Origin: an uncultured Oscillibacter sp.
GTDB lineage: Bacteria > Bacillota > Clostridia > Oscillospirales > Oscillospiraceae
DNA: 64,000 nt
NCBI GenBank assembly: GCA_900548505.1
Contig: URKI01000001.1
Coordinates: 1 to 64,000, forward strand
Reading direction: 5' to 3'
Below the pieces are notes generated by a model. That model was not told where the DNA came from. It saw only the letters and a program-made list of their open reading frames with translations, and did no database searches. Position numbers and translations under genes: made by a program. Positions 26,360-34,522 of this stretch are shown piece by piece (within the stretch, counting starts at the first letter, position 1; each line of letters begins with the position of its first letter).

Positions 26360-27604
26360 ATGGACATTCGCATCACACCAAAAAAGCTCTCCGGCGCCGT
26401 GACGCCGCCGCCCAGCAAGTCCCAGGCCCACCGGCTGCTCATCGCGGCTGCACTTATCAATAGCGGTGTCAGCGTGATCCACGGCCTGGCAGACTCTCAG
26501 GACATCCTGGCCACCCGCCGGTGCCTCTCCGCCCTGGGCGCCAGGATCGACGATGCGGACGAGGATACCGTCCAGGTCTGCGGGCTGGGTAATGCCATCG
26601 TAGAGGCGGGGCCTGCCCCCATTCTGGACTGTGGGGAGTCCGGCTCCACCCTGCGCTTTTTGATCCCCCTGGCCCTGCTGGTAAACGGAAGCGCCTGCTT
26701 TGTCGGCCACGGGCGGCTCATGGAGCGGCCCCAGGGTCCCTACGAAAATCTCTTCCGGGAAAAGGGCATCGCCTGGTCATTCAAGGACGGCGTCCTCTCC
26801 GTGGACGGTGGGAAAGGGTATGATGACTACGCCCTCTCCCCCGGGGAATACCGCCTGCCGGGCAACGTCTCCAGCCAGTTTTTTACCGGGCTCCTGTTTG
26901 TTCTCCCTCTGCTGGACGGCGACTCCACCCTGGTGCCCACCACGCCCCTGGAGAGCCGGGACTATCTGGAGATGACCCGCAGCGTGCTGGAGCTGGCCGG
27001 CGTAGAGAGCCGGTGGGAGGGCGATGTGCTTCACATCCCCGGCCGTCAGCACTACGCACCCTTTGAAGCCGCCGTGGAGGCGGACTGGTCCCAGGCAGCA
27101 TTCTGGTACGCCGCCATCGCCCTGGGCTCCCAGCTGGAGCTGGAGGGGCTCAACGCCTTTTCTGTTCAGGGGGACATGGCTGTGGTGCCCCACTTCCTGC
27201 GTCTGACCCAGCCCGGGGATCTGGAGATCGACGTCTCCGGCATCCCAGACCTGCTGCCGCCCCTGGCAGTAATGGCGGCAGTCCGCTCCGGTACCACCCG
27301 CTTTGTCAACGCCGGGCGGCTGCGGATGAAGGAGAGCGACCGGCTCTCTACCGTCTGCGCCATGCTGCGGGCTTTGGGGGGAAGCTGCCAGGAGGGGCCG
27401 GACAGCCTCTCCGTCACCGGCGGCACCCTCACCGGCGGCACCGTGGACGGAGCCAACGACCACCGCATCGTCATGGCGGCGGCCATTGCCGCCACCGCCT
27501 GCGCTGCCCCCGTCACCATTTTAGGCGCCGAGGCGGTAGAAAAATCCTACCCGGACTTCTGGGAGGTCTACCAGTCCTTGGGAGGTGAAGTCCATGTCCT
27601 CTGA
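26360..27604 (+). CDS. aroA: 3-phosphoshikimate 1-carboxyvinyltransferase (EPSP synthase)
   Basis: A 414-residue enzyme that adds PEP to shikimate 3-phosphate. Motifs: PPPSKSQAHRLLIAAAL near the N-terminus, DCGESGSTLRFLIPLAL, and the C-terminal RMKESDRLSTVC and ANDHRIVMAAA blocks. The GESGST loop differs from the usual GNAGTA-type sequence of the plant/class I enzymes, so glyphosate sensitivity cannot be assumed. It begins 1 base after aroB and its end overlaps aroC by 11 bases. Confidence 0.94.
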   Translation: MDIRITPKKLSGAVTPPPSKSQAHRLLIAAALINSGVSVIHGLADSQDILATRRCLSALGARIDDADEDTVQVCGLGNAIVEAGPAPILDCGESGSTLRFLIPLALLVNGSACFVGHGRLMERPQGPYENLFREKGIAWSFKDGVLSVDGGKGYDDYALSPGEYRLPGNVSSQFFTGLLFVLPLLDGDSTLVPTTPLESRDYLEMTRSVLELAGVESRWEGDVLHIPGRQHYAPFEAAVEADWSQAAFWYAAIALGSQLELEGLNAFSVQGDMAVVPHFLRLTQPGDLEIDVSGIPDLLPPLAVMAAVRSGTTRFVNAGRLRMKESDRLSTVCAMLRALGGSCQEGPDSLSVTGGTLTGGTVDGANDHRIVMAAAIAATACAAPVTILGAEAVEKSYPDFWEVYQSLGGEVHVL

Positions 27605-28685
27605 GTTTGGAAAGCTCATCAAAATCAGCGTGTTCGGCCAATCCCATGGAAAGGCCATCGGCGTGGTCATCGACGGGCTTCCCGCCGGAGAGGCTGTAGA
27701 CACCGAGGAACTGCAAACCTTTTTGAATCGCCGCAGAGGCGGCGGCTCCCTCCTTTCCACTGCCCGCAAGGAGGGGGACGTACCCGTATTCCTCTCAGGC
27801 CTTGAAAACGGCAAAACCTGCGGTGCGCCCCTTTGTGCCGTCATCGAAAATGCCGACCAGCATTCCTCCGATTACGCCGGTCTCACAGACACCCCCCGCC
27901 CCGGCCACGCGGACTTTACCGCCGCCGTCAAGTGGGGCGGCGCGGCGGACATGCGGGGCGGCGGACACTTCTCCGGCCGGCTGACAGCCCCGCTGTGCAT
28001 CGCCGGGGGCATCGCCAGGCAGATCCTCGCCCGCCGGGGCATCCATGTAGGTGCCCACCTTTCTTCCGTGGGCACGGAGCAGGACGACGCCTTCCCCCTG
28101 CACCCCACGGCAGATCTCTTTGCAGCCGTGGCCGCCAAGGCCTTCCCCGTCCTCTCTGACGAGGCAGGCGCGCGGATGCAGGAGGCCATTCTGGCCGCCC
28201 GGTCCGAGGGAGACTCCCTGGGCGGCATCGTGGAGTGCGCCGCCATCGGCCTCCCCGCCGGGCTGGGAGACCCCATGTTCGACGGAATGGAGAGCCGCCT
28301 GGCTGCGGCACTTTTCGGCATCCCCGCCGTTAAGGGCGTGGAGTTCGGCGCAGGCTTTGACGCTGCCCAGTCCCGCGGGTCGGAAAATAACGATGCCTTT
28401 GCGGTCGACTGCGGCGCCGTGGTCACCAAGACCAACCACGCCGGCGGCATCCTGGGCGGCATCACCACCGGCATGCCCCTTGTGCTGCGGGCGGCGTTCA
28501 AGCCCACGCCGTCCATCGCAAAGCCCCAGCAGACCGTATCCCTTTCCGCTATGGAAAATACCCAGCTTCAGATCCGGGGCCGTCATGACCCCTGCATCGC
28601 CCACCGGGCTGTCCCTGTTGTCGAGGCGGTCACTGCCGCCGTGCTGTTAGATTTACTGTTGGAGGGAAATCATGGAACTTTCTGA
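27594..28685 (+). CDS. aroC: Chorismate synthase
   Basis: A 363-residue FMN-dependent enzyme that makes chorismate from EPSP. Family signatures: the N-terminal ISVFGQSHGKAIGVVIDGLP, the RPGHADFTAAVKWG block, and the MENTQLQIRGRHDPCIAHRAVPVVEA region. The start at 27594 is set by GGGAGGTG 5 bases upstream and lies inside aroA. Overlaps the next gene by 14 bases. Confidence 0.95.
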   Translation: MSSEFGKLIKISVFGQSHGKAIGVVIDGLPAGEAVDTEELQTFLNRRRGGGSLLSTARKEGDVPVFLSGLENGKTCGAPLCAVIENADQHSSDYAGLTDTPRPGHADFTAAVKWGGAADMRGGGHFSGRLTAPLCIAGGIARQILARRGIHVGAHLSSVGTEQDDAFPLHPTADLFAAVAAKAFPVLSDEAGARMQEAILAARSEGDSLGGIVECAAIGLPAGLGDPMFDGMESRLAAALFGIPAVKGVEFGAGFDAAQSRGSENNDAFAVDCGAVVTKTNHAGGILGGITTGMPLVLRAAFKPTPSIAKPQQTVSLSAMENTQLQIRGRHDPCIAHRAVPVVEAVTAAVLLDLLLEGNHGTF

Positions 28686-29808
28686 GATTCGCGAACAGAT
28701 CAACACCGTGGATGAGCAGCTGCTGTCGCTGTTTTTACAGCGCATGGAGCTGTCCGAAGCCGTCGCCGCCTACAAAAACGAGCACCACCTCCCCATTTTG
28801 AACAAACAGCGGGAGCGGGAGATCCTCTCCAAGGTGACGGAGCAGTCCGGCGACAAGGAGCGCTACGCCTACCACCTGTTCTCCACGCTGCTGGAGCTGT
28901 CCCGCTCCCGGCAGGCGGAGCTCATCTCCGCTCCCACCCGGGTGGCCGCCCAGGTGAAGGCCTCCCTGGCCGCCGGCAGCGAGGTGTTCCCCCAGACGGG
29001 CCTGGTGGCCTGCCAGGGCGTGGAGGGCGCCAACTCCCAGGTGGCCTGCGACCGCATCGTGCCCCGGGGCAACATCGTCTACGTCAAGAGCTTTGAGGCG
29101 GTGTTCTCCGCCGTGGAGTCCGGCCTGTGCCGCTTCGGCGTGGTGCCCATTGAAAACAGCTCCAACGGCTCCGTCCGCGCCATCTATGATCTGATCCAGC
29201 GCAAGAAGTTCTCCATCGTCCGCTCCACCCGCCTTTGCATCCGCCACGAGCTGCTGGCCCTGCCCGGCGTGAAGATGGACGACATCACGGAGATCTATTC
29301 TCACGAGCAGGCCATCGGCCAGTGCAGCAAGTTCCTGGGCAGCCTGAACGGCGTGCGGGTCATCCCCTGCGACAACACCGCTGCCGCCGCCAAGATGGTC
29401 TCTGAGAGCGGCAGCCGCCACGCCGCCGCCATCTCCTCCCACCCCTGTGCCGCATTGTACGGCCTGGAGATGGTCCGGGACGACATTCAGGACAGCGACA
29501 ACAACTACACCCGCTTCATCTGCATCACCAAGGACCCGGTCATCTACGCCGGCGCCAACCGCATCAGCCTCATCATCGCCTGCGACAATAAGCCCGGCGC
29601 CCTGTACGACATTCTCTCCAAGCTGGCGGCCCTGGGCATCAACATGACCAAGCTGGAGTCCTGCCCCGTCACCGGCCGGAATTTCGAGTTCATCTTCTTC
29701 CTGGAGCTGGAGGCCTCCGTCCACGAGCCGGGCGTGCTGCCCATGCTGGAGGAGCTGGAGCGCAGCTGTGAGAGCTTCCAGTTCCTGGGCAGCTACGCGG
29801 AAGTGTGA
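28672..29808 (+). CDS. pheA: Bifunctional chorismate mutase / prephenate dehydratase
   Basis: A 378-residue fusion catalysing chorismate to prephenate to phenylpyruvate. Residues 1 to about 85 are an AroQ-type mutase (LSEIREQINTVDEQLLSLF, YKNEHHLPI). The dehydratase domain follows (ACQGVEGANSQVACDRIV, PIENSSNGSVRAIYDLI, the THR-like DNNYTRFICI). A C-terminal ACT domain (ISLIIACDNKPGALYDILSKL) with ESCP probably gives Phe feedback. The mutase activity also serves tyrA, which lacks one. It overlaps aroC by 14 bases. Confidence 0.95.
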   Translation: MELSEIREQINTVDEQLLSLFLQRMELSEAVAAYKNEHHLPILNKQREREILSKVTEQSGDKERYAYHLFSTLLELSRSRQAELISAPTRVAAQVKASLAAGSEVFPQTGLVACQGVEGANSQVACDRIVPRGNIVYVKSFEAVFSAVESGLCRFGVVPIENSSNGSVRAIYDLIQRKKFSIVRSTRLCIRHELLALPGVKMDDITEIYSHEQAIGQCSKFLGSLNGVRVIPCDNTAAAAKMVSESGSRHAAAISSHPCAALYGLEMVRDDIQDSDNNYTRFICITKDPVIYAGANRISLIIACDNKPGALYDILSKLAALGINMTKLESCPVTGRNFEFIFFLELEASVHEPGVLPMLEELERSCESFQFLGSYAEV

Positions 29809-29810
29809 CC

Positions 29811-31052
29811 ATGGGCACACTGGTTTACGGTCTTTTGGGCCGGAAGCTGGGCCACAGCTGGTCCGTGCCCATCCACACCGCCCTGGGCTGTGCAGGCTAC
29901 CGGCTCATCGAGCTGGAGCCCGAGGAGCTGCCCGCTTTCCTCGCCCGGGGGGACATCGGCGGGCTCAATGTGACCATCCCCTACAAAATGGACGTCATGC
30001 CCCTTTGCGACAGCATTGATGACCGGGCCGCCGCCATCGGCAGCGTCAACACCATCGTGCGCCGGGACGGAAAGCTCCTGGCCTTCAACACCGATGCCGA
30101 CGGCTTTTGCTTCATGGCCCGGCGGGCCGGTGTGGATTTTCACGGCGGGAAAGTCCTGGTCTTGGGCAGCGGCGGTGCCTCCCGCACCGCCGTGGCCTGC
30201 GCCCGGCAGCTGGGCGCCCGGGAAGTGGTGGTCATCTCCCGTTCCGGGCCGGACAACTACGAAAACCTCTCCCGCCACGCGGACGCGGACATCGTGGTGA
30301 ACACCACGCCGGTGGGCATGTACCCCGGCAACGGGGCCGCGCCGGTGGACCTCACCGCCTTTCCCCGGTGCCGGGGCGTGCTGGACGTTATTTACAACCC
30401 ACACCGCACGGCCCTGCTGCTCCAGGCCCAGGCACTGGGCATTCCCTGCTCCGACGGGCTTGCCATGCTGGTGGCCCAAGCCAAGGCGGCGGAGGAGCAC
30501 TTCTTCTCCCGCTCCATTCCCGACGGAGAAACGGAGCGCATCCTCTCGGCTCTGCGCCATGAGACGGAAAACATCGTGCTCATCGGCATGCCCGGGTGCG
30601 GCAAATCCACCGTAGGCGCAGCCCTGGCCGCCCTGACCGGCCGGGAGGCTGTGGATATCGACGCGGAAATCGAGCGCCGGGCGGGCTGCCCCATTCCGGA
30701 GATCTTTGCCCGGGGCGGCGAGGCAGAATTCCGCGCCCTGGAGCGTGAGGCCACGGCGGAAGCCGGCAAGCGCACCGGCTGCATCCTGCTCACCGGCGGC
30801 GGCGCGGTGAAAACGCCGGAAAACTACGGCGCCCTGCGGCAGAACGGCCGCATCTACCACCTGCTGCGGGACGTGGGAACCCTGCCCACCGACGGCCGCC
30901 CCCTCTCCCAGGGTGCGGACCTTGCGGCCATGTGGCGGGAGCGCAAGCCCCTTTATGAGCGCTTCCGGGACACAGTCATCGACAACAACGGCCCGGCGGA
31001 GGAGACCGCCCAGGCCATCTGGAGGGATTTTTGTGCGTATTCTGGTGATTAA
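29811..31052 (+). CDS. Fused shikimate dehydrogenase - shikimate kinase
   Basis: A 413-residue two-domain enzyme (AroE-AroK). Residues 1 to about 245 are shikimate dehydrogenase (GLLGRKLGHSWSVPIHTAL, NVTIPYK with catalytic Lys59, NTDADG with Asp95, NADP loop GSGGASRTA). Residues about 253-413 are shikimate kinase (Walker A GMPGCGKST at 259-267, DIDAEIE shikimate site, LLTGGGAV). It performs two consecutive-in-pathway steps, dehydroshikimate to shikimate to shikimate 3-phosphate, in one chain. ATG at 29811 lies 2 bases after pheA. The reading frame is uninterrupted across the junction. Confidence 0.93.
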   Translation: MGTLVYGLLGRKLGHSWSVPIHTALGCAGYRLIELEPEELPAFLARGDIGGLNVTIPYKMDVMPLCDSIDDRAAAIGSVNTIVRRDGKLLAFNTDADGFCFMARRAGVDFHGGKVLVLGSGGASRTAVACARQLGAREVVVISRSGPDNYENLSRHADADIVVNTTPVGMYPGNGAAPVDLTAFPRCRGVLDVIYNPHRTALLLQAQALGIPCSDGLAMLVAQAKAAEEHFFSRSIPDGETERILSALRHETENIVLIGMPGCGKSTVGAALAALTGREAVDIDAEIERRAGCPIPEIFARGGEAEFRALEREATAEAGKRTGCILLTGGGAVKTPENYGALRQNGRIYHLLRDVGTLPTDGRPLSQGADLAAMWRERKPLYERFRDTVIDNNGPAEETAQAIWRDFCAYSGD

Positions 31053-31467
31053 CGGCCCCAACATGAACATGCTGGGCATCCGCCAGCCGGAGATCTACGG
31101 CCATGAGACCTACGAGGACCTCTGCGCCATGCTCCGGCAGGAGGCGGAAAAGCGGGGCGTGGAGATTCGCTTTTTCCAGTCCAACCACGAGGGCGCCCTG
31201 GTAGACGCCATCCAGCAGGCCTACTTCGACCATGTGGACGGCATCATCATCAATCCTGCCGCCTACACCCACACCAGCGTAGCCCTTCTGGACGCGGTGA
31301 AGGCTGTGGGCATCCCCACAGTGGAGGTGCACGTGTCCAACCCGGACAGCCGGGAGGAATTCCGGCACGTATCCTACATCCGCGCCGCCTGCACGGCCAC
31401 CATCCGGGGCCACGGGCTGCGGGGCTATCTGGAAGCACTGGCGCTGCTGTGTGAAAAACTCGGATAA
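31033..31467 (+). CDS. aroQ: Type II 3-dehydroquinate dehydratase
   Basis: A 144-residue small dehydratase (type II, dodecameric family) that converts 3-dehydroquinate to 3-dehydroshikimate. Motifs: ILVINGPNMNMLGIRQPEIYG, FFQSNHEGALVDAIQ, INPAAYTHTSVAL and EVHVSNPDSREEFRHVSY with the catalytic Tyr/His. The start is GTG at 31033 with GGAGGG 6 bases upstream, inside the dehydrogenase-kinase gene. Last gene of the aromatic operon; a strong terminator follows immediately. Confidence 0.95.
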   Translation: MRILVINGPNMNMLGIRQPEIYGHETYEDLCAMLRQEAEKRGVEIRFFQSNHEGALVDAIQQAYFDHVDGIIINPAAYTHTSVALLDAVKAVGIPTVEVHVSNPDSREEFRHVSYIRAACTATIRGHGLRGYLEALALLCEKLG

Positions 31468-31470
31468 GAA

Positions 31471-31510
31471 AAAAGCGGCCCCCGGCATGAAGCCGGGGGC
31501 CGCTTTTTTT
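31471..31510. terminator. Terminator of the aromatic operon
   Basis: Stem AGCGGCCCCCGGC / GCCGGGGGCCGCT with a 5-base loop and T7; preceded by an A run, so it also works in reverse. Confidence 0.95.
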
Positions 31511-31533
31511 GCGCTTTGATACGCCGTAAAAGA

Positions 31534-31561
31534 AGCACCGCCGCACAAGTGCGGCGGTGCT
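31534..31561 (-). terminator. Terminator of cstA
   Basis: Perfect 12-bp stem AGCACCGCCGCA / TGCGGCGGTGCT with a 4-base loop, followed on the minus strand by TTCTTTTA. Confidence 0.8.
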
Positions 31562-31593
31562 CATAAGAAGGGATCAGATAGCGGGAGGGGAGC

Positions 31594-33099
31594 TTACTTG
31601 CGGGCCAGACGGGCGGCGCGGTTCTTGCCGTAGACGCAGATCACGACCACATAGGCCACAGCAGCCACAACACCGATGATGTAGGAGATGTTCCAGGGGA
31701 TGTTGAAGCCGATCTTGGCGTTCATGATGTAGGTGATGGTCACGAAGGTGTACCAGGCACCGGGGATCATGGGAACCCACACGAACTTGCTCTTGCCGTT
31801 TTCGAACATCCACACGGTGATGGCCAGGAAGGCGAACAGAGACAGGGTCTGGTTGGACCATGCGAAGTAACGCCACAGGATGTTGAAGCCCTCGGAGTTC
31901 ATCTTGGCGAATACCAGGATCACAGCCACCAGAGCGAAGATGATGGCGGACAGACCCACGCGCTTGGTCTTGGTGCTCTGGTCGATGTGCAGAGCCTCAG
32001 AGATGGCCAGACGCAGGCCGCGCAGAGCGGTATCGCCGGAGGTGATGGGCAGAACGATGATGCCGATCAGAGCAATCAGGCCGCCCACCTTGCCCAGGAT
32101 GTCCTTGCAGACCACGCCGACGGTGGCGGTAGCCAGAGAGGCGTTGGCCTCCTGCAGGCCCAGGTTGTACACGCCCATGGCGGCAGCAGCCCAAACCATG
32201 GCGATGAAGCCTTCCAGAACCATCATGTTGTAGAAGGTATTGCGGCCTTCCTTCTCGCTCTTCATAGTGCGGGAAATGATGGCAGTCTGGGTGGAGTGGA
32301 AGCCGGAAAGCATACCGCAGGCCACGGTGATGAAGAAGATGGGGATGAAGTGGTTGGCGTCAAAATAATCCTGATAGCTGAAGGTGGTCTGAGCGCCGTC
32401 CACCATGGTGAAGGCCAGAGGAGCCTCCCAGGTGTCCCACACGTTCAGCAGAGGATAGCCCTTGACGAACATGCCGATGAACACGCCCACAGCGGAGAAC
32501 AGCAGGATGGCACCGAACACGGGATAGATCTTGCCGATGATGGCGTCGATGGGGAACACGGTAGCGACCAGGTAGTAAACGAAGATCACGCCGTAGATGA
32601 TCCAGGTGGTGGGGTCATCCGCCTTGCCGGAGAAGCCGAACACCTGGGTGGCGGCGATGTCGCCGGGGGTGTAGATGAACACAGCGCCCACCAGCAGCAG
32701 CAGCAAGGAGCAGAACACCTGATACACGCCGTAAACACCCTTGTTGGAGTACTTGCGGATCATGGCAGGCATCTGGGAGCCGCCGTCACGCAGGCAGATC
32801 ATGCCGGAGAAATAGTCATGCATGGCGCCGCCGATGATGTTGGTGATGGGGATGGTGATGAACGCGATGGGCCCGAACAGGATGCCCTGGATGGGTCCAA
32901 AGATGGGGCCGGTACCTGCGATGTTCAGCAGGTTGATGAGCATATTCTTCCAGCTGCTCATGGGGATGTAGTCCACGCCGTCCTGCTTGGAGTAGGCGGG
33001 AGTCTCACGGTCGTCGGGTCCAAAGACCTTTTCGCAGAACTTGCCGTAAATGGCAGCGCCCACGAACAGAATCACGAGACCCAGAATAAATGTAGCCAT
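31594..33099 (-). CDS. cstA: Carbon starvation CstA-family transporter
   Basis: A 501-residue protein with many membrane segments and the CstA blocks NIAGTGPIFGPIQGILFGP, GAMHDYFSGMICLRDGG and CGMLSGFHSTQTAIISRT. It is shorter than E. coli CstA (about 700), as is common in Clostridia. CstA/BtsT proteins import pyruvate or small peptides when carbon is scarce. GGAG lies about 10 bases before the ATG at 33099. A long structured leader and a strong promoter lie upstream, with a direct repeat behind the -35, so expression is probably tightly regulated. Confidence 0.93.
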   Translation of the reverse strand: MATFILGLVILFVGAAIYGKFCEKVFGPDDRETPAYSKQDGVDYIPMSSWKNMLINLLNIAGTGPIFGPIQGILFGPIAFITIPITNIIGGAMHDYFSGMICLRDGGSQMPAMIRKYSNKGVYGVYQVFCSLLLLLVGAVFIYTPGDIAATQVFGFSGKADDPTTWIIYGVIFVYYLVATVFPIDAIIGKIYPVFGAILLFSAVGVFIGMFVKGYPLLNVWDTWEAPLAFTMVDGAQTTFSYQDYFDANHFIPIFFITVACGMLSGFHSTQTAIISRTMKSEKEGRNTFYNMMVLEGFIAMVWAAAAMGVYNLGLQEANASLATATVGVVCKDILGKVGGLIALIGIIVLPITSGDTALRGLRLAISEALHIDQSTKTKRVGLSAIIFALVAVILVFAKMNSEGFNILWRYFAWSNQTLSLFAFLAITVWMFENGKSKFVWVPMIPGAWYTFVTITYIMNAKIGFNIPWNISYIIGVVAAVAYVVVICVYGKNRAARLARK

Positions 33100-33376
33100 T
33101 AACACACACTCCTTCTAGTTCACTCTCTTGAGGGAAAATGCCTGGGACACAGCGGAGGTCTCCCCGGATAAACCGCCTCCGCCAGCCGGTTTCGCCGGCA
33201 TTTGTTGGAAATGCGAACAGAACCTTGCTCTTTCAAACGCTCCCTTCTTATTTCCGGCGGCTCCCTTCCCGCTGAAAAAGGAGCCGGTGCAAAGTTCGGT
33301 CTTTACCGTGATATCCCCTTGTTAAAGGATTACGTCCTCTCGCAAAGAAACCGTTAAAGGCCGACCTCCGCTTTCG
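33100..33376 (-). promoter_or_regulatory. Long structured 5' leader of cstA, riboswitch-like, class unknown
   Basis: About 275 transcribed bases precede cstA. The first bases of the RNA (33372-33363) are perfectly complementary over 10 bp to 33160-33151, a P1-like closing stem. The same 3' strand (33158-33152) can pair over 7 bp with 33182-33176 in a competing local hairpin. Further hairpins include GGCTCC/GGGAGCC and GCCGGC/CCGGC. It does not resemble a T-box, purine, TPP, SAM, lysine, cobalamin or c-di-GMP leader. Confidence 0.55.
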
Positions 33377-33382
33377 GGTGTC

Positions 33383-33411
33383 ATTATACACCCCTGTTCA
33401 GACTTTGTTAA
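33383..33411 (-). promoter_or_regulatory. Promoter of cstA
   Basis: Minus-strand TTAACA, 17-base spacer, perfect TATAAT; predicted transcription start near 33376. Confidence 0.85.
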
Positions 33412-33426
33412 GAGGGAACGCCCAAT

Positions 33427-33447
33427 TTTGTGAATAATTTGTGAATA
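33427..33447 (-). promoter_or_regulatory. Tandem direct repeat upstream of the cstA promoter
   Basis: Two copies of TTTGTGAATA (plus-strand reading) start 11 bases apart, 16 bases behind the -35. One-turn spacing is typical of a dimeric activator site. Confidence 0.5.
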
Positions 33448-33594
33448 CCTCCTACAGGATTGTGTATTTCGTTGGGGGCAGTCCAGCAAAACCGAAATTC
33501 TTTCGGCTTATTCAATAATATGTGTTCTTATTTTTTGTATATTATGCACATTTTCTGTATTTGTTTGCAGAACACCCGCCCTCGGTCCGCGCAC

Positions 33595-33622
33595 AAAAAA
33601 ACCGCCGGGCAAAGCCCGGCGG
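33595..33622 (-). terminator. Terminator of the GntR gene
   Basis: Perfect stem CCGCCGGGC / GCCCGGCGG with loop AAA and T7 on the minus strand. Confidence 0.93.
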
Positions 33623-33645
33623 CTGTTAAGATTTTATCATTCCCG

Positions 33646-34329
33646 TTAAGAGCGGAGAATGTTCATCAGGTGGCGGATGTGGATGCTCATGGCGTGCCGG
33701 GAACCGGCCTCATCCCGCTGAAGCAAAAACTCCAAAATGGTGCGGTTGTCTCCCAGGGCCGTGTCCTGCATATGCTGGCGGTTCTGGGAGATCTGCATGA
33801 TTTCATTGACGGCGCTGTTGATGATGGGATAGAGCCGCCGCATATATTCGTTGTGAGACGCCTTGATGATGGCCCAGTGGAACTCCTGGTCCGCCAGGGG
33901 CCAGTCGCCGCCCTCCGCGGCCACCCGCTCCACACGCTCGGCCTTTTTGCGGATCATCTCCAGCTCCTCGTCACTGGCCCGCTGACAGGCCAGCGCCACG
34001 GTGGCCGGCTCAAAAATGAGCCGCATTTCAAAAAGGTCCTTGGCCCGTACCCGGGACCGCAGCCCCGCCAGCACCGTCAGGTCCACGCCGCCGGCAGGCA
34101 GCGTCTCCGCCACGAAAGTGCCCCGGCCCCGCCGGATCTCCAGCACGCCCTGGGCCACCAGGAACGAAATGGCCTCCCGCAGCGTGGTGCGGCTGACGTT
34201 CAGCGCCTCGCTGAGCTCATTTTCGTTGGGCAGCTTGCTGCCGGGGGCATAGCGTCCCTCATCCACGATCATCTCATACAGCCGGTCCGCCGTCCGCTCC
34301 GACAGTTTGACTTTTCTGGTCTCTTCCAT
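33646..34329 (-). CDS. GntR-family (FadR/FCD) transcriptional regulator
   Basis: A 227-residue regulator. The N-terminal winged helix carries GSKLPNENELSEALNVSRTTLREAISFLVAQGVLEIRRGRGTF-type residues; the C-terminal FCD ligand domain has metal-site His/Asp/Asn residues (EMRLIFEPATVALA, DQEFHWAIIKASHNEYM, MSIHIRHLM). FCD regulators sense small carboxylates. GGAGGG precedes the ATG at 34329. It is divergent from the 2-oxoacid oxidoreductase operon and their promoters overlap, so it probably controls that operon and itself; the effector may be a 2-oxo or organic acid (inference). Confidence 0.92.
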   Translation of the reverse strand: MEETRKVKLSERTADRLYEMIVDEGRYAPGSKLPNENELSEALNVSRTTLREAISFLVAQGVLEIRRGRGTFVAETLPAGGVDLTVLAGLRSRVRAKDLFEMRLIFEPATVALACQRASDEELEMIRKKAERVERVAAEGGDWPLADQEFHWAIIKASHNEYMRRLYPIINSAVNEIMQISQNRQHMQDTALGDNRTILEFLLQRDEAGSRHAMSIHIRHLMNILRS

Positions 34330-34418
34330 TTCGATCCCTCCGTTGTGCCTGCAGGACGCACGGTCAGCGTCGCCGCCGGCCCGGCGCCGCAGATTTCTCC
34401 CGGCGCCGCAGAATCCTC

Positions 34419-34447
34419 TTGACATCATATTTCTTTAAGAGTACAAT
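34419..34447 (+). promoter_or_regulatory. Promoter of the 2-oxoacid oxidoreductase operon
   Basis: Perfect TTGACA, 17-base spacer, TACAAT. Confidence 0.85.
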
Positions 34448-34455
34448 GACATCAT
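34420..34455. promoter_or_regulatory. Candidate GntR operator sites
   Basis: TGACATCA (a TGA-CA-TCA palindrome, extended to GACATCATA) occurs at 34420-34427 and 34447-34454, 27 bases apart, overlapping the -35 and the -10/start region of the plus promoter and the -10 of the minus promoter. Confidence 0.5.
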
Positions 34456-34479
34456 ACAACAAAGCAAAAAATAATACAA
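34451..34479 (-). promoter_or_regulatory. Promoter of the GntR gene
   Basis: Minus-strand TTGTAT, 17-base spacer, TATGAT. It faces and overlaps the transcription start region of the plus-strand promoter at 34419-34447. Confidence 0.65.
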
Positions 34480-34522
34480 CACTTTGTTCGAGAAAATTTT
34501 CCCAACAGGAGGCGATCCTCGT

